Positions 37,890 through 51,156 of a stretch of 64,000 nucleotides of DNA are shown piece after piece. Source of the stretch: Alkalihalobacterium alkalinitrilicum (GTDB taxonomy: Bacteria; Bacillota; Bacilli; Bacillales; Bacillaceae_F); the NCBI RefSeq assembly GCF_002019605.1, contig NZ_KV917368.1, positions 3,293,527 to 3,357,526 of the forward strand. The letters run 5' to 3'. Made by a program: the position numbers and the translations under genes. Within the stretch, counting starts at the first letter, position 1. Each line of letters begins with the position of its first letter. A model generated the notes under the pieces. That model was not told where the DNA came from. It saw nothing but the letters and a program-made list of their open reading frames with translations, and did no database searches.

Positions 37890-38930
37890 CTATTCTTCAA
37901 TTACAACTCTTTGTTCAATGCTCGTTGGAATAATATTAATCCAAGTTTGACCTTGTAGTAATTTTATGATTTCACCATTTTTAGCAGGTAAAATTCTACC
38001 ATCTTCATTTACCCATTCTAACTCAATCGAAACGCCGTTTTGTAGTAATATGGCTTTTCCACCAGATGTTAAGTTGATTTGGCGTCGCCCCTGATCGTCA
38101 ACGACTTTATGCTCTGCTTCGACAATAAAAATATTATGAAGGTTTAAAGGTACTTCAGTTTCATAATCGATGGATTGAGAAGAACCATTATAACGAGAAT
38201 ACGCTTTCCGAGCCTCATCATACTTATATGTCACGTCATAAAGGTTATTATAAAGGACCTTAACTTCACTTGCAGGAAAGCCATCAATTGCGACCTCAAT
38301 ATCTTCATAAAAAGATAGCGGTTTTGCTTCTCCACTCAAGTTATAACCTTTACTTTCTAATCCCTTCTCGATATTCGCAAATGAAATATACGAGTTATGA
38401 GGAGCTTTCCGTTCAGACGATCGCTTAAATAGAGCTCCATCATTATTCCCTTCCATACCATTAATGTGTTCTGTTTCATTTTGAATCAGTAATCTATCTT
38501 TGGCTTCAGGGCTCCAGCCATGACTGACAAAAAACGCATCATAACCTTTTGACAAATCAATGTGATAACCTCGCGCACTTCGTACTGGTCCTATATTACT
38601 GGGCTGGTGACTATGATAGATGGCGACTAATCGTGTCAGCTCATACTCAGCTAAAACTTCATAAACAATATCTGCATCTACTAACCCTGATTGTGGCCTA
38701 GCTTGGCGATGATTATTAATCGTAACAGCAACTGGATGGTGGTCAATTGATGCGTTTGTTGATATACCAGTTAACGGAAATACGTTATCGAATTCAATAA
38801 CCTCTTCCTCGGTTTCCTCAGTTTCAACAGGATCGACACTGTCTTGAACTGTTTCCTTTTCTTTGCTACATCCTGTACTAATTACTATCGCTAGTACTGT
38901 TGCTAATAGAATTTTCGATGATTTCTTCAA
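37890..38930 (-). CDS. yerB: YerB lipoprotein (DUF3048)
   Basis: 346 residues with a signal peptide and lipobox STGC, so an anchored surface lipoprotein. Two DUF3048 parts: ATINNHRQARPQSGLVDAD and IYHSHQPSNIGPVRSARGYH in the first, a C-terminal half ending QTWINIIPTSIEQRVVI. An acidic linker (VETEETEEEVIEF) follows the lipid site. Function unknown. Lies 50 bases after yerA and 6 before yerC, the same order as in B. subtilis. Confidence 0.93.
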   Translation of the reverse strand: MKKSSKILLATVLAIVISTGCSKEKETVQDSVDPVETEETEEEVIEFDNVFPLTGISTNASIDHHPVAVTINNHRQARPQSGLVDADIVYEVLAEYELTRLVAIYHSHQPSNIGPVRSARGYHIDLSKGYDAFFVSHGWSPEAKDRLLIQNETEHINGMEGNNDGALFKRSSERKAPHNSYISFANIEKGLESKGYNLSGEAKPLSFYEDIEVAIDGFPASEVKVLYNNLYDVTYKYDEARKAYSRYNGSSQSIDYETEVPLNLHNIFIVEAEHKVVDDQGRRQINLTSGGKAILLQNGVSIELEWVNEDGRILPAKNGEIIKLLQGQTWINIIPTSIEQRVVIEE

Positions 38931-38980
38931 TTATTACACGACCTTTGACCACAATTATTAATTTGGTACCCTTTAATAGT

Positions 38981-40723
38981 TTAACGCATAATTGAAGGAA
39001 AGAGTACTTTTTTATTATAAACATCATATATTCCATGTTGCGTTACACGAATGTACGGCAAATGCGTAGACGAGATGAATAACAAACTGTAAATTGGATC
39101 TTCGTATGGATAACCACGGCGCTTTAATTCACCCACAAGGTGTTTCTCACTTTCAATCACTTCATTCATTGGTTGGTCTGACATTGTTCCCATTAACCTT
39201 AAAGGAATATTACTAATGACGTTTTCATCTTCAACGAGAACGATGCCGCCCCCTTGTTGTTTCAATTGTTCAAATGCAATCATCATATCCTTTTTATTCT
39301 TACCAATTAAAACAATATCTCCAGTATGAGAAAACGAACTAGCAAATCCAGAAATCTCATTTCCAAAACCTTTAATAATCGTATTTATACGCCATTTTCC
39401 TTTGCGATCTAGTAAGACAAAGAAACTTTCACAATGTTTTTTAGACAAGTGTTCTCCTGTACCTTCAACTGATATTTGAAATGGTTTAAGAATAACAGAA
39501 TTCACAAGTTCAATACCCATTGGCATCGAAAAATGTAGATCTTCTTCCGTTATATCCCATTCTAGTTGTAATGGCTCCATACCATATTTAGCCCATGGAA
39601 AGCTCTCATATTCTTCGACAACCGTTTCATCGCGTACAATCCACTGCCCTTTAGCCATAACAGAAGTCGGGACTGGATTATCCTTAGCTGATAAGAAATT
39701 AAGGTGTGCAATCCGTCCAGGTGCAATCATTCCGACTTTATAATCTAAATTGTAATATTTCGCTACATTATACGTTGCCATATTAAACGCTTCGACTATA
39801 GGGACACCACATTCAATAGCAATACTAATTAAGTGATCCACTACTCCCTGCTCATAAAATGTAGGGGTCGAGCCATCCGTTGTTAATAAACAATTCGAAA
39901 ATTCATCAACACCTAATCCAATCATTTCTTTTAACAATCTTGGTAAATCAGGACGAATGGATGAATGACGGAGAGAAGTTGTGTATCCTAGATTTAATCG
40001 CGTCACTACATCTTCGCCTGTCATCGCTTCATGATCAGATGTCACTCCTAACAACGCCATCTGAGTAAGCGTTCGTTCAGAAGCCCCAGGAAAATGTCCT
40101 TCAATCGGCTTTCGTAACCGCCTTGTTTCCTGCATCCAATGTAAAATCGAGTCATCACCTGCTAAAACCTTTGGCCAAGAAGTAAGTTCTCCACCTTGAA
40201 CGACAAGGTGATGTTCAAGCCAGGACTTCATACGTGAATTTGAAAAGTACTCTTCTTCCTCTCCAATTTCCGTTTGTGCATCATATCGGGCCCACCAATA
40301 CATTGAAGTTGGTAGCTCATCCAATTCCTCTATTAAAGAAAGCGCTTTCTTTTTTTCGAGATGTAAAAAGATCATTAAATTATCATTAATCAATGTTGTT
40401 GTCCCTCTAGTCGATGCATATTTAGCAAAGCTGTGGGGATTATATAACTGGAACGGATGTGAATGCGGCTCAATATAACCTGGTACGATATACTGACCAC
40501 TACAATCATAAACCGTAGTTCCTTTTGTCATCCCTGGCATTTGATCGCCCACATATACGATCCGGTCTTGATAAATCCATATATTAGCTTTCAGCCACTT
40601 TTTTCTTACACTATTTAAATATGTGGTATTTTTTAAAACAACAGTAGGGGCTAACTCTCCACGAATGACCGCTAGTTGTTGTCTTAATAATTTTTTTGTC
40701 CAACGATAGATAGTTTCAGCCAT
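38981..40723 (-). CDS. yerA: YerA, adenine-deaminase-related amidohydrolase
   Basis: 580 residues related to adenine deaminase. The metal site reads GYIEPHSHPFQL instead of GHVHIESS, with EGHFPGASE, LGVTSDHEAMTG and LLTTDGSTPTFYE following, so the deaminase core is kept but altered. A different substrate from Ade is likely. The internal ATG at 40723 is used because the N terminus MAETIYRWTKK then aligns with B. subtilis YerA; the GTG three codons upstream has no good site. First gene of yerA-yerB-yerC. Confidence 0.9.
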   Translation of the reverse strand: MAETIYRWTKKLLRQQLAVIRGELAPTVVLKNTTYLNSVRKKWLKANIWIYQDRIVYVGDQMPGMTKGTTVYDCSGQYIVPGYIEPHSHPFQLYNPHSFAKYASTRGTTTLINDNLMIFLHLEKKKALSLIEELDELPTSMYWWARYDAQTEIGEEEEYFSNSRMKSWLEHHLVVQGGELTSWPKVLAGDDSILHWMQETRRLRKPIEGHFPGASERTLTQMALLGVTSDHEAMTGEDVVTRLNLGYTTSLRHSSIRPDLPRLLKEMIGLGVDEFSNCLLTTDGSTPTFYEQGVVDHLISIAIECGVPIVEAFNMATYNVAKYYNLDYKVGMIAPGRIAHLNFLSAKDNPVPTSVMAKGQWIVRDETVVEEYESFPWAKYGMEPLQLEWDITEEDLHFSMPMGIELVNSVILKPFQISVEGTGEHLSKKHCESFFVLLDRKGKWRINTIIKGFGNEISGFASSFSHTGDIVLIGKNKKDMMIAFEQLKQQGGGIVLVEDENVISNIPLRLMGTMSDQPMNEVIESEKHLVGELKRRGYPYEDPIYSLLFISSTHLPYIRVTQHGIYDVYNKKVLFPSIMR

Positions 40724-40853
40724 TTCCTTCACCCATTTCTTATTTGAGGATGTTTATATTATCGTACCATATTTTCACCGTTTAACACATTAAAGTTATA
40801 TAACTTTATTTGAATTTTTTAAAAACATTTTTTATGTGAGGGGGTTTTCTACG

Positions 40854-41129
40854 ATGAAACCAAATATTGGATTAATAAATGCATTCGTTCGTATCAGTTG
40901 CGGATTTTCCTTACTAGCATGGGCTACTGCAAAATTGGTCCGAAAACCAAACCAAAATATGCCACTGTTCATTGCTATGATGGGTGGAATGAAGGTAGCA
41001 GAAGGAATAACTCGGTTCTGCCCCATAACTTATATGTTTGAAGAGCAAATTGTGCAAATAAAAAGACAAAATAATGAACAACAGACGACACCTCAAGCTG
41101 AAAAGTTTGAAGAACGAATTAACAGCTAG
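40854..41129 (+). CDS. DUF2892/YgaP-like small membrane protein
   Basis: 91 residues. The N-terminal part is a DUF2892 domain with two hydrophobic helices (IGLINAFVRISCGFSLLAWA and MPLFIAMMGGMKVAEGITR) followed by CPITYMF, the usual end of YgaP-type membrane domains. The tail is polar and Gln-rich. The ATG at 40854 has AGGGGG upstream. Function unknown; in other proteins this domain is attached to rhodanese. Confidence 0.8.
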   Translation: MKPNIGLINAFVRISCGFSLLAWATAKLVRKPNQNMPLFIAMMGGMKVAEGITRFCPITYMFEEQIVQIKRQNNEQQTTPQAEKFEERINS

Positions 41130-41170
41130 TCTTGTTCCTTACTTTATGAAATTAAGGCTTGAATCATGTT

Positions 41171-41280
41171 AAAAAAAAGAGGCTAACTCATTAAATCGTT
41201 TCTGTGCACTCGTACTACAAAACATACAGTACTATGCTAAACACCACAAGGTGCATAGATACGATTGAGTAGCCCCTTAA
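41171..41280 (+). ncRNA. Possible structured leader RNA of the 34-residue peptide gene
   Basis: GGCTAACTCATTAAATCG (about 41182-41199) can pair imperfectly with CGATTGAGTAGCC (about 41263-41275). Inside are two hairpins, GTACT/AGTAC and CTATGC...GCATAG with an inner ACC/GGT. The arrangement is a three-way junction ending shortly before the ribosome site of the gene at 41301. It matches no riboswitch consensus I know. Confidence 0.3.
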
Positions 41281-41300
41281 TTACAAGGAGATGATTTATC

Positions 41301-42666
<1,366 letters not shown>

Positions 42667-42671
42667 TCATT

Positions 42672-44210
42672 TTAGTGTTTAAAATGACGAACTCCTGTAA
42701 ATACCATCGCGATACCTAACTCATTAGCCTTCGCAATCGAATCCTCATCTCGGATTGAACCACCTGGTTGAATAATTGCTGTAATTCCAGCCTTTCCTGC
42801 TTCCTCGACTGTATCATTCATTGGGAAAAAGGCATCTGATCCCATTACAGCTCCTTTTGCTTCCTGACCAGCTTGTTCGATTGCAATTTTTGCAGCACCA
42901 ACTCTGTTCATTTGACCTGCGCCTACTCCGATCGTCATCTCATTCTTAGCTAAAACAATGGCATTCGATTTCACATGTTTTACAACTTTCCAGGCTAACT
43001 TCAAAGCTTTCCACTCTTCTTCAGACGGTTCACGTTTTGTTGCTACACTAATTGTAGCTTCATCTAATCCAAACGTATCTTCCTCTTGTACGAGTGCACC
43101 ACCGTGGATTGTTGTAAGTTTTAGTTCAGCTTTATTAGCTTTTTCAATTGGTAATGTTAATAGTCGTAAATTTTTCTTCGTTGTTAAAATTTCTAAAGCT
43201 TCCGCTGTAAATGAAGGAGCGATAATAATTTCTAAGAAAATTTCTTTCATCTTTAACGCCGTTTCCCGATCTATTTCTTGATTAGCTGCAATAATTCCAC
43301 CGAAAATCGATACTGGGTCAGCGTCATACGCTTTATCATACGCTTGCTCAATCGTCTCACCAACACCAACACCACAAGGATTCATATGCTTAATCGCAAC
43401 TACTGCTGGCTCTTGAAATTCTTTCACGATGGCTACTGCCGCGTCAGCATCATTAATGTTGTTGTAAGACAACTCTTTACCATGAAGTTGTTCAGCTTGT
43501 GCAATCGATGTCGTCGGACCAAGTGGTTTACGGTAAAAAGCAGCTTTTTGGTGAGGATTTTCTCCGTAACGAAGATCTTGTTTCTTTTCGAATGTAACCG
43601 TTAATGATTCAGGGTTTTCTTCATTTACTTCTTTTGTTAAGTATTCAGCAATTACCGCATCATAAGCAGCTGTATGACGGAAAACCTTTGCAGCTAATTT
43701 TTTACGAGTATCTTCTGCAACCTTACTTTCTTCTTTCAGTTGCGCGATAACAGTTTCGTAATCAGTTGGATCTACAACAACCGTCACATGTGCATGGTTT
43801 TTTGCTGCTGCACGTAACATGCTCGGGCCACCAATGTCGATATTTTCAATTGCATCAGCAAATGTAACGTCAGGTTTAGCAATCGTTTGTTGGAATGGGT
43901 ATAAGTTAACAACTACTAAGTCAATCGGAGTAATATTATGTTCTTGAAGTTGCGAAAGATGATCCTCACTTTCACGCATTGCTAATAGTCCACCGTGAAT
44001 ATTCGGGTGTAATGTTTTCACACGTCCATCTAAAATCTCTGGAAAGCCAGTTACTTCAGAAATTCCAATGACGTTAACCCCAGCCTCTTCTAGTGCCTTT
44101 CTTGTTCCTCCAGTAGAAACGACTTCTACACCTAACTCTACTAATTGTTGAACGAAAGGAACGATCCCTTCTTTATTTGATACACTAACTAATGCACGTT
44201 TGATTGACAT
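42672..44210 (-). CDS. purH: AICAR transformylase/IMP cyclohydrolase
   Basis: Last two steps of IMP synthesis in one protein of 512 residues. N-terminal MGS-like cyclohydrolase domain ([44 protein letters not shown]) and C-terminal transformylase with [13 protein letters not shown], the catalytic KHMNPCGVG and [19 protein letters not shown]. It uses 10-formyltetrahydrofolate. Between purN and purD in the operon. Confidence 0.97.
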   Translation of the reverse strand: MSIKRALVSVSNKEGIVPFVQQLVELGVEVVSTGGTRKALEEAGVNVIGISEVTGFPEILDGRVKTLHPNIHGGLLAMRESEDHLSQLQEHNITPIDLVVVNLYPFQQTIAKPDVTFADAIENIDIGGPSMLRAAAKNHAHVTVVVDPTDYETVIAQLKEESKVAEDTRKKLAAKVFRHTAAYDAVIAEYLTKEVNEENPESLTVTFEKKQDLRYGENPHQKAAFYRKPLGPTTSIAQAEQLHGKELSYNNINDADAAVAIVKEFQEPAVVAIKHMNPCGVGVGETIEQAYDKAYDADPVSIFGGIIAANQEIDRETALKMKEIFLEIIIAPSFTAEALEILTTKKNLRLLTLPIEKANKAELKLTTIHGGALVQEEDTFGLDEATISVATKREPSEEEWKALKLAWKVVKHVKSNAIVLAKNEMTIGVGAGQMNRVGAAKIAIEQAGQEAKGAVMGSDAFFPMNDTVEEAGKAGITAIIQPGGSIRDEDSIAKANELGIAMVFTGVRHFKH

Positions 44211-44223
44211 CTTAGTGGCCTCC

Positions 44224-44790
44224 TTATTTAGATAAAAGATCTTTTAAAGTTTTATAATACAGGCGATGCTCTACCTGTTGGATTTTTGTCGTTAATGTTT
44301 CTCTTGTTTCATCTTCATCTACAGAAACTGCTTCTTGAGCGATGATTTGTCCTGTATCCATTCCTTCATCCACATAATGAATTGTAACACCTGTCACTTT
44401 TACACCTGCAAGAAGAGCTTGTCCAATTGCATCTTTACCAGGAAAGGATGGTAATAAAGAAGGGTGAATATTGACAATCTTTCCTTCAAAGGAACGCAAT
44501 AATGTTGTTCCAATTAGTCGCATATACCCAGCTAGAACAATGAACTCAATATTTCTTGTTTGTAATTCATCGACAATCTCTTGTTCGAACTCTTCCTTAC
44601 TCACATAGGCATTTGGGTTAAATACAAACGTGTCAATCTCGTGTGATTTTGCCCTTTCGATCGCCTTAGCTTCTGATTTATCACAAACGAGAAGAGCGAT
44701 GTGAGCACTTAGCTCGCCTCGCTCAATCTCATTAATAATCGCTTGAAAATTAGAACCACTTCCAGAAGCGAAAACAGCTATATTTTTCAT
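44224..44790 (-). CDS. purN: Phosphoribosylglycinamide formyltransferase
   Basis: Transfers formyl from 10-formyltetrahydrofolate to GAR. 188 residues. [18 protein letters not shown] binds the phosphate, and the catalytic region [10 protein letters not shown] ... [19 protein letters not shown] ... [14 protein letters not shown] contains the Asn-His-Asp set. Its ATG shares a base with the purM stop (TAATG), so the two are translationally coupled. Confidence 0.96.
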   Translation of the reverse strand: MKNIAVFASGSGSNFQAIINEIERGELSAHIALLVCDKSEAKAIERAKSHEIDTFVFNPNAYVSKEEFEQEIVDELQTRNIEFIVLAGYMRLIGTTLLRSFEGKIVNIHPSLLPSFPGKDAIGQALLAGVKVTGVTIHYVDEGMDTGQIIAQEAVSVDEDETRETLTTKIQQVEHRLYYKTLKDLLSK

Positions 44791-45824
44791 TACTCGAGTC
44801 CTCCAATAGACACGCCTGCTTCTTTGGTCACGCGACCGATAATATAAGCTTTTTCACCACTCTCACTTAACTTTTGGAGAACAGGTTGCAACTCATCTTC
44901 AGAGACGACGACTGCCATGCCAATCCCCATATTAAATGTAGAAAACATATCTTTACTTGAAATGTCACCTTTATTTTGAATAAGTTCAAAGATGGCGTGT
45001 ATTGGCCAAGATCCAAAGTCAATATGCGCGCCTACACCGTCTGGTAACATTCTCGGAATATTTTCATAAAACCCGCCACCCGTGATGTGTGCAAGCCCTT
45101 TAACCTTGAATTCTTTCATAATTTGTAGTAATGGCTTCACATATATTCTCGTAGGTTGAAGTAACTCATCACCTAATGCTCGACCTAAACTTGGGATCTC
45201 TTCTTGAAGTGATAATTTGGCTTGATCAAGCAAAACTTTACGTACTAACGAAAATCCGTTGGAATGAAGTCCATTTGAAGCAATTCCGATAATTACATCG
45301 CCCTCTTCAATATCATTTCCTGTAATAAGTTCTGACTTTTCTCCTATTCCAACGGCAAATCCAGCTAAATCATATTCCTCTTCAGAATACATGCCTGGCA
45401 TTTCCGCAGTTTCACCGCCAACAATCGCACACCCTGCTTGTTCACATCCATCGGCAATTCCTTTAACAATCGCTTCAATTCGTTCAGGCACCGCTTTTCC
45501 ACACGCTATATAATCAAGGAAGTACAATGGTTCTGCCCCTTGAACAACAATATCATTAACACACATCGCAACGGCATCAATACCTATAGTGTCGTGTTTA
45601 TCCATCATAAAAGCGAGCATTAACTTTGTACCAACACCGTCCGTTCCAGAAACAAGGACTGGCTCTTTAAGATTAAACTGAGAAAGATCGAACATGCCTC
45701 CAAATGACCCAAGTCCACCTAGTACTTCGGGACGTTTCGTTCTGGCTACATGTTTTTTCATACGTTCTACTGCTTCATAGCCAGCTTCTATATCGACTCC
45801 AGCTTTTTTATATGCTTCAGACAT
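44790..45824 (-). CDS. purM: Phosphoribosylformylglycinamidine cyclo-ligase
   Basis: AIR synthetase. 344 residues from the ATG of [15 protein letters not shown]; the ATG five codons upstream contains the ribosome site GGGAGG and is unlikely. Family motifs: [13 protein letters not shown] region ([10 protein letters not shown]), [54 protein letters not shown] and [14 protein letters not shown]. Follows purF by 24 bases. Confidence 0.97.
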   Translation of the reverse strand: MSEAYKKAGVDIEAGYEAVERMKKHVARTKRPEVLGGLGSFGGMFDLSQFNLKEPVLVSGTDGVGTKLMLAFMMDKHDTIGIDAVAMCVNDIVVQGAEPLYFLDYIACGKAVPERIEAIVKGIADGCEQAGCAIVGGETAEMPGMYSEEEYDLAGFAVGIGEKSELITGNDIEEGDVIIGIASNGLHSNGFSLVRKVLLDQAKLSLQEEIPSLGRALGDELLQPTRIYVKPLLQIMKEFKVKGLAHITGGGFYENIPRMLPDGVGAHIDFGSWPIHAIFELIQNKGDISSKDMFSTFNMGIGMAVVVSEDELQPVLQKLSESGEKAYIIGRVTKEAGVSIGGLE

Positions 45825-45848
45825 CGTTTTTCCTCCCATCCACGTACT

Positions 45849-47261
45849 CTAGCACTTATCGTGAGGGTGCATTGTATGAGGATAAATTTCTGTTGGATAA
45901 TTCCCTGTAAAACATGCAACACATTGTCCGCAATTAGTATCTTCATTCGATCTACCAATTCCTTCGAGCATACCTTCAACGCTTAAAAACTCCAAACTAT
46001 CAGCGCCCATCATTTCTCTCATTTCTTCAATACTATTACTTGCAGCAATTAATTCTTCTTTTGTAGATGTATCTATACCATAAAAGCAAGGGTTCGTAAT
46101 TGGCGGTGAACTAATACGCACGTGTACTTCTGTTGCCCCAGCTTCTCTTAACATTTTTACAATTCGACGGCTAGTTGTACCGCGTACGATCGAATCATCG
46201 ATCATAACGACTCGCTTACCTTCAACTACACCACGGACTGCTGAAAGTTTCATTTTTACACCCTGTTCACGTAATTCTTGTGAAGGCTGAATAAATGTAC
46301 GACCGACGTAACGATTTTTGATTAATCCTAATTCGTAGGGAATTCCTGTTTGTTCTGCATAACCAATGGCTGCAGAAATACTTGAATCAGGTACTCCTGT
46401 CACAACATCTGCTTCGATTGGTGCTTGTAAAGCAAGTTGTTTTCCTAAATTTTTTCGCGCTTTATGAACATTGATTTCATCAACATTACTATCAGGGCGA
46501 GCAAAATAAATATATTCCATACTGCAAATGGCTCTTCCAGAAGATTGCGCAAACATTTCACTTCTAATTCCTTCATCGTCAATGACGATTAGTTCACCTG
46601 GTTTTACTTCTCGCTCAAATTTTGCTCCAACTACGTCAAAAGCACAAGTTTCAGATGCAACAACATATGCCTCTCCCAGTTTTCCTAAAGAAAGTGGTCT
46701 TAACCCATGAGGATCTAATGCGACCATTAGTTTATTTTCCGTTAACACGACAAAAGCATAAGCTCCTTTTATCATGGTTAAAGAGTTCATCATTTTATCT
46801 TCTAAACGAGGATACGTACTTCTTTTAATAAGGTGAGCTAATACTTCAGTATCAGAAGTAGACTGAAAAATACTTCCCATGCTCTCGAGTTGGTGCTTCA
46901 ATTGATTGGCATTCACTAGATTTCCGTTATGGGCAATCGCAAGACTACTTGTCTGTGAACGGAAAAGAAGAGGCTGAACATTGGCTAAACCGCCTCCTCC
47001 TGCCGTTGCATAACGAACGTGACCAATAGCTGCTTTACCATATAGTGTTTCAAAGTCGTTTGAAGCAAACACTTCATTAACAAGACCTAACCCTCTATGA
47101 GCTGTTAATTTTTCTCCATCCGTAACGACAATACCTGCCCCTTCTTGTCCGCGGTGTTGCAGACTGTGCAAACCGTAGTACGTGATTTGGGCTGCATCTT
47201 TGTGTCCCCAGACGGCAAATACCCCACACTCTTCATTTAAGCCTTTGATTTCAGCAAGCAT
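45849..47261 (-). CDS. purF: Amidophosphoribosyltransferase
   Basis: First step of purine synthesis. 470 residues. The N-terminal nucleophile Cys12 follows an 11-residue propeptide ([12 protein letters not shown]) as in B. subtilis, and the iron-sulfur cysteines are visible in [14 protein letters not shown] and the HDKC end. PRPP site: [15 protein letters not shown]. The ATG at 47261 follows AAAGGAGC; the in-frame start upstream lies inside purL. Overlaps the purL end by 25 bases. Confidence 0.97.
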   Translation of the reverse strand: MLAEIKGLNEECGVFAVWGHKDAAQITYYGLHSLQHRGQEGAGIVVTDGEKLTAHRGLGLVNEVFASNDFETLYGKAAIGHVRYATAGGGGLANVQPLLFRSQTSSLAIAHNGNLVNANQLKHQLESMGSIFQSTSDTEVLAHLIKRSTYPRLEDKMMNSLTMIKGAYAFVVLTENKLMVALDPHGLRPLSLGKLGEAYVVASETCAFDVVGAKFEREVKPGELIVIDDEGIRSEMFAQSSGRAICSMEYIYFARPDSNVDEINVHKARKNLGKQLALQAPIEADVVTGVPDSSISAAIGYAEQTGIPYELGLIKNRYVGRTFIQPSQELREQGVKMKLSAVRGVVEGKRVVMIDDSIVRGTTSRRIVKMLREAGATEVHVRISSPPITNPCFYGIDTSTKEELIAASNSIEEMREMMGADSLEFLSVEGMLEGIGRSNEDTNCGQCVACFTGNYPTEIYPHTMHPHDKC

Positions 47262-49459
47262 GGAATAGCTCCTTTCCAAGCTGTAGCAAGTTCTTCTTGT
47301 GTTGCAGTAAACAAAACTTGATTATTTGAATTAATGGTAAGTACTTTATCGTTTGTGACTTCACCGATTACTTTAGCGTCTACAATCTGTTCAAATTGTG
47401 CTTGGTTTTCTTTTTTCACAGTAACAACAAAGCGTGATTGAGATTCAGCATAAAGTTCAGTAATGACATCTTCGCCAATCTTCACAGAAGCTCCTACTTC
47501 ACCGTCAATCATACTTTCAGCAACAGCGACCCCTAATCCACCTTCAGCGATGTCATGAGCAGATTGGACAAGTCCTGAACGGATGGCTTGTAATAATTGT
47601 TGTTGACGTTGTTTCTCTTCCTCTAAATCAATAACAGGTGCTTTACCTGAAATACGTCCTTCGACTAACTTTTGAAGCTCACTACCGCCAAATTCCTTCT
47701 TTGTATCCCCGAGAAGATAAATTACGTCTCCAGCTTCTTTAAAATTCTGTGTTGTAATATATTCTGTTTTCTCGATTAAACCGACCATCCCAATTGTAGG
47801 TGTTGGATACACAGCTTCTCCACTTCTTTCGTTATAAAGAGAAACGTTACCACCAATAACTGGAACACCAAACGTGCGACATGCTTCACTCATACCATCT
47901 GTTGATTTCTCTAATTGCCAGAAGATTTCTGGACGTTCTGGATTACCGTAGTTAAGGCAGTCTGTAATTCCTAGTGGTTCTGCACCAGAACAAACGATAT
48001 TGCGTGCCGCCTCAGCAATCGCAATCTTTCCGCCAACTTCTGGGTCTAGGTATAAGTAGCGAGAGTTACAATCTGTTGTCATTGCTAATGCTTTTTCTGT
48101 TCCACGGATACGAACTACCGCTGCATCAGATCCAGGTGAAACAACTGTATTGGTTTGAACCATATAATCATATTGATCATACACCCACTCTTTACTAGCG
48201 ATCGTAGGTTGGGAAAGTAAGTTAATGAGTGCTTCTTTTGCATCTTCAATTTCAGGAGCAACGTTTTCTTGTGATTGGAACTCACTATAGTAAGCTGGTT
48301 CTTTAGATGGTTTGTGATAAACAGGTGCATCTTCAGCAAGTGCATCTACTGGAACATCAGCTACAACTTCACCTTTGTGAAGAAGGTGTAACTTTTTATC
48401 ATCTGTAACGTATCCAATCTCACGACACATTAAACCCCATTTCTCAACGATCTCACGGATTTCTGCTTCTCTTCCTTTTTGAACAACGATCAGCATACGT
48501 TCCTGTGACTCGGAAAGCATCATTTCATAAGGTGTCATATTCTTTTCCCGTTGTGGAACTTCATCTAAGTTCATTACGATACCTGAACCCGCTTTACTCG
48601 CCATCTCTGCCGAAGAAGATGTAAGACCTGCAGCACCCATATCTTGAATTCCAACTAATGCATCTGATTGGATAATTTCAAGACTTGCTTCAAGTAAAAG
48701 TTTTTCCATAAATGGATCTCCAACTTGAACTGCTGGACGCTTCTCTTCAGAGGCTTCGCTTAACTCTTCAGAAGCAAATGTGGCTCCGTGAATACCGTCA
48801 CGACCAGTAGAAGCACCAACGTACATTACCGTATTACCTACACCTTTTGCTTGTCCTTTTTTAATATCCTTATGATCAATTAAACCAACACACATAGCGT
48901 TCACAAGCGGGTTTCCTTCATAACAAGGGTCAAATTGAATTTCTCCACCTACTGTTGGGACACCTACGCAGTTTCCGTATCCCGCAATCCCTGCAACGAC
49001 TTCTTCAAATAAATATTTCACTTTCGGCGAAGTTAGTTCACCAAATCGTAGTGAGTTTAAAATAGAAATCGGACGGGCCCCCATTGAAAATACATCACGT
49101 AAAATTCCGCCTACACCTGTTGCCGCACCTTGGTATGGCTCAATAGCAGATGGGTGGTTGTGACTTTCAATTTTGAATACAACCGCTTGGTCATCGCCAA
49201 TATCAATAATTCCAGCTCCTTCTCCAGGACCTTGAAGTACTTTTTCCCCATCAACTGGGAATTTCTTTAGAAGAACTTTTGAATTCTTATAACTACAATG
49301 CTCTGACCACATAACAGAAAATAAACCAAGCTCTGTATAATTAGGTAAGCGACCTAAAATCGACTCGACCATACCAAATTCTTCATCTGTTAAGCCCATT
49401 TCTGCATATATCTTTTGTTCTTTAATCATTTCAGGAGTTGGTTCACGATGTAGCGACAT
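47237..49459 (-). CDS. purL: FGAM synthase, large subunit
   Basis: Catalytic subunit of the PurLQS complex that amidates FGAR. 740 residues, the small form without a glutaminase domain. Two AIR-synthetase-like halves: [21 protein letters not shown]-type ([20 protein letters not shown]), [14 protein letters not shown] and [14 protein letters not shown]. It overlaps purQ by 17 bases and purF by 25, so the three are tightly coupled. Confidence 0.97.
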   Translation of the reverse strand: MSLHREPTPEMIKEQKIYAEMGLTDEEFGMVESILGRLPNYTELGLFSVMWSEHCSYKNSKVLLKKFPVDGEKVLQGPGEGAGIIDIGDDQAVVFKIESHNHPSAIEPYQGAATGVGGILRDVFSMGARPISILNSLRFGELTSPKVKYLFEEVVAGIAGYGNCVGVPTVGGEIQFDPCYEGNPLVNAMCVGLIDHKDIKKGQAKGVGNTVMYVGASTGRDGIHGATFASEELSEASEEKRPAVQVGDPFMEKLLLEASLEIIQSDALVGIQDMGAAGLTSSSAEMASKAGSGIVMNLDEVPQREKNMTPYEMMLSESQERMLIVVQKGREAEIREIVEKWGLMCREIGYVTDDKKLHLLHKGEVVADVPVDALAEDAPVYHKPSKEPAYYSEFQSQENVAPEIEDAKEALINLLSQPTIASKEWVYDQYDYMVQTNTVVSPGSDAAVVRIRGTEKALAMTTDCNSRYLYLDPEVGGKIAIAEAARNIVCSGAEPLGITDCLNYGNPERPEIFWQLEKSTDGMSEACRTFGVPVIGGNVSLYNERSGEAVYPTPTIGMVGLIEKTEYITTQNFKEAGDVIYLLGDTKKEFGGSELQKLVEGRISGKAPVIDLEEEKQRQQQLLQAIRSGLVQSAHDIAEGGLGVAVAESMIDGEVGASVKIGEDVITELYAESQSRFVVTVKKENQAQFEQIVDAKVIGEVTNDKVLTINSNNQVLFTATQEELATAWKGAIPCLLKSKA

Positions 49460-50126
49460 GGGTTTCCCTCCAGTTTCGCAAAATTGATTTAAATAGTTTC
49501 AGTCCATCTTCACTGCCTATTAGCGGCTCTACCGCACGCTCTGGGTGAGGCATCATCCCAAGTACATTTCCTCGTTCATTCATAATACCAGCAATTTGCT
49601 CAAGCGAACCGTTAACATTCGTCTTATAAGTGAAGACGATTTGCTTGTTTTCTTTTAACGATACGAGTGTTTCCTCATCACAATAATAGTTTCCTTCACC
49701 GTGAGCGACAGGAATTGAGATCACTTGACCTTGCTCATATTCTGAGGTAAATAATGTTTCATTGTTTTCAACAACTAAATCAACAGGACGGCAAATGAAT
49801 TTTAAGTTTTCGTTACGCTTCATCGCCCCTGGTAATAATCCAGCTTCAAGAAGAATTTGGAATCCATTACATACGCCAAGTACAGGCTTTCCAGCTTCTG
49901 CAGCTTCAATTACAGACTCCATGATGTTCGCAAAGCGGGCGATTGCCCCTGAACGTAAGTAGTCTCCATAAGAAAAGCCCCCTGGTATCAAAATACCATC
50001 AAATTTGTCCAAATCTGTCTCCGCATGCCATACATATTCTACTTCTTCACCAAGTGCATCTGAGATAGCATGAAACATATCCGCATCACAGTTGGAACCT
50101 GGAAAGACAATAACTGCATATTTCAT
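49443..50126 (-). CDS. purQ: FGAM synthase, glutaminase subunit
   Basis: Class I glutamine amidotransferase that supplies ammonia to PurL. 227 residues. [14 protein letters not shown] start, nucleophile cysteine in [16 protein letters not shown], and the His-Glu pair in [12 protein letters not shown]. Lies 5 bases after purS. Confidence 0.97.
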   Translation of the reverse strand: MKYAVIVFPGSNCDADMFHAISDALGEEVEYVWHAETDLDKFDGILIPGGFSYGDYLRSGAIARFANIMESVIEAAEAGKPVLGVCNGFQILLEAGLLPGAMKRNENLKFICRPVDLVVENNETLFTSEYEQGQVISIPVAHGEGNYYCDEETLVSLKENKQIVFTYKTNVNGSLEQIAGIMNERGNVLGMMPHPERAVEPLIGSEDGLKLFKSILRNWRETHVATS

Positions 50127-50131
50127 AGAGT

Positions 50132-50377
50132 TTATGCCTCCTCTACTTCAAAGCGGTAATCTTCAATAACTGTATTAGCTAGAAGTTTTTCACACATTTC
50201 TTTCACTCTTGCATCGAGGTCTTGTTCACTTTTATTAATTAATAACTCCATGTATTTACCAATACGTACATCTTCTACTTCGTTATACGTTAATGCATGT
50301 AGAGAACCTTTCACTGCAGTTCCTTGTGGGTCTAATACACTTTCTTTTAATGTAACGAATACTTTTACTTTGTACAT
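50132..50377 (-). CDS. purS: FGAM synthase, PurS subunit
   Basis: 81-residue structural subunit bridging PurQ and Pur[21 protein letters not shown] at the N terminus and [13 protein letters not shown] in the middle are family hallmarks. Its start overlaps the end of purC by 13 bases. Confidence 0.95.
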   Translation of the reverse strand: MYKVKVFVTLKESVLDPQGTAVKGSLHALTYNEVEDVRIGKYMELLINKSEQDLDARVKEMCEKLLANTVIEDYRFEVEEA

Positions 50378-51087
50378 GATGATCCTCCTAAGCGATTTAA
50401 AATTTCTTGATATCCATCTTGTAAGTTTCCTAAATTCCGACGATAGACGTCTTTATCAAATTTTTGGTTTGTATCTTTATCCCAAAGACGGCATGTGTCA
50501 GGTGACACTTCATCTGCGAGAAGTAGCTCACCATCATTGGTCATCCCAAATTCAAGCTTGAAATCTACTAAAAGTACATTGATTTTTGCAAAAACTTCTT
50601 TTAGAACTTCATTCACTTGTAAACATTTTTCACGCATAATCTCTTGTTGTTCTTTCGTTGCGATATTTAACACTCGAATATGGTCTTCTGTCACGAGTGG
50701 ATCTCCCAAATCATCATCTTTGTAGTAAAATTCAACAATCGGATCCTCCATCACTGTGCCTTCATCGATACCTAGTCGCTTAGATAAGCTCCCAGCGATA
50801 ATGTTACGAACAACCACTTCAAGTGGGATGATCGTTACTTTCTTTACAAGTTGTTCTGTTTCTGATAGTCGATTGACCCAATGATTTTCAATTCCCTTTT
50901 CCTGAAGCTTCTCAAAAATAATGGAAGTGATTTCATTGTTTAAACGTCCCTTACCAATGATCGTGTCCTTCTTCTCACCGTTAAATGCTGTGGCTTCATC
51001 TTTATATTCAATCCACAGAATATCTTTTTCGTCTGTTTCAAATATTCTCTTTGCTTTACCTTCGTATAACATGCCTCTTTTTTCCAC
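50365..51087 (-). CDS. purC: SAICAR synthase
   Basis: Joins aspartate to CAIR. 240 residues. [55 protein letters not shown] and [17 protein letters not shown] at 51087 is used: GGAGGG lies 8 bases upstream and the first in-frame start at 51102 is inside that site. 69 bases separate it from purB. Confidence 0.95.
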   Translation of the reverse strand: MEKRGMLYEGKAKRIFETDEKDILWIEYKDEATAFNGEKKDTIIGKGRLNNEITSIIFEKLQEKGIENHWVNRLSETEQLVKKVTIIPLEVVVRNIIAGSLSKRLGIDEGTVMEDPIVEFYYKDDDLGDPLVTEDHIRVLNIATKEQQEIMREKCLQVNEVLKEVFAKINVLLVDFKLEFGMTNDGELLLADEVSPDTCRLWDKDTNQKFDKDVYRRNLGNLQDGYQEILNRLGGSSCTK

Positions 51088-51156
51088 AGCGAAGCCCTCC
51101 ACATAATTTAGAAAATTTGAATGGATAAGGGGAGAACAAACTCCCCATTGATTTTT

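Noticed and set aside
41171..41280. Purine or ZTP riboswitch before the small peptide gene
   Set aside because: None of the conserved aptamer segments of those classes is present; only generic pairing is seen.
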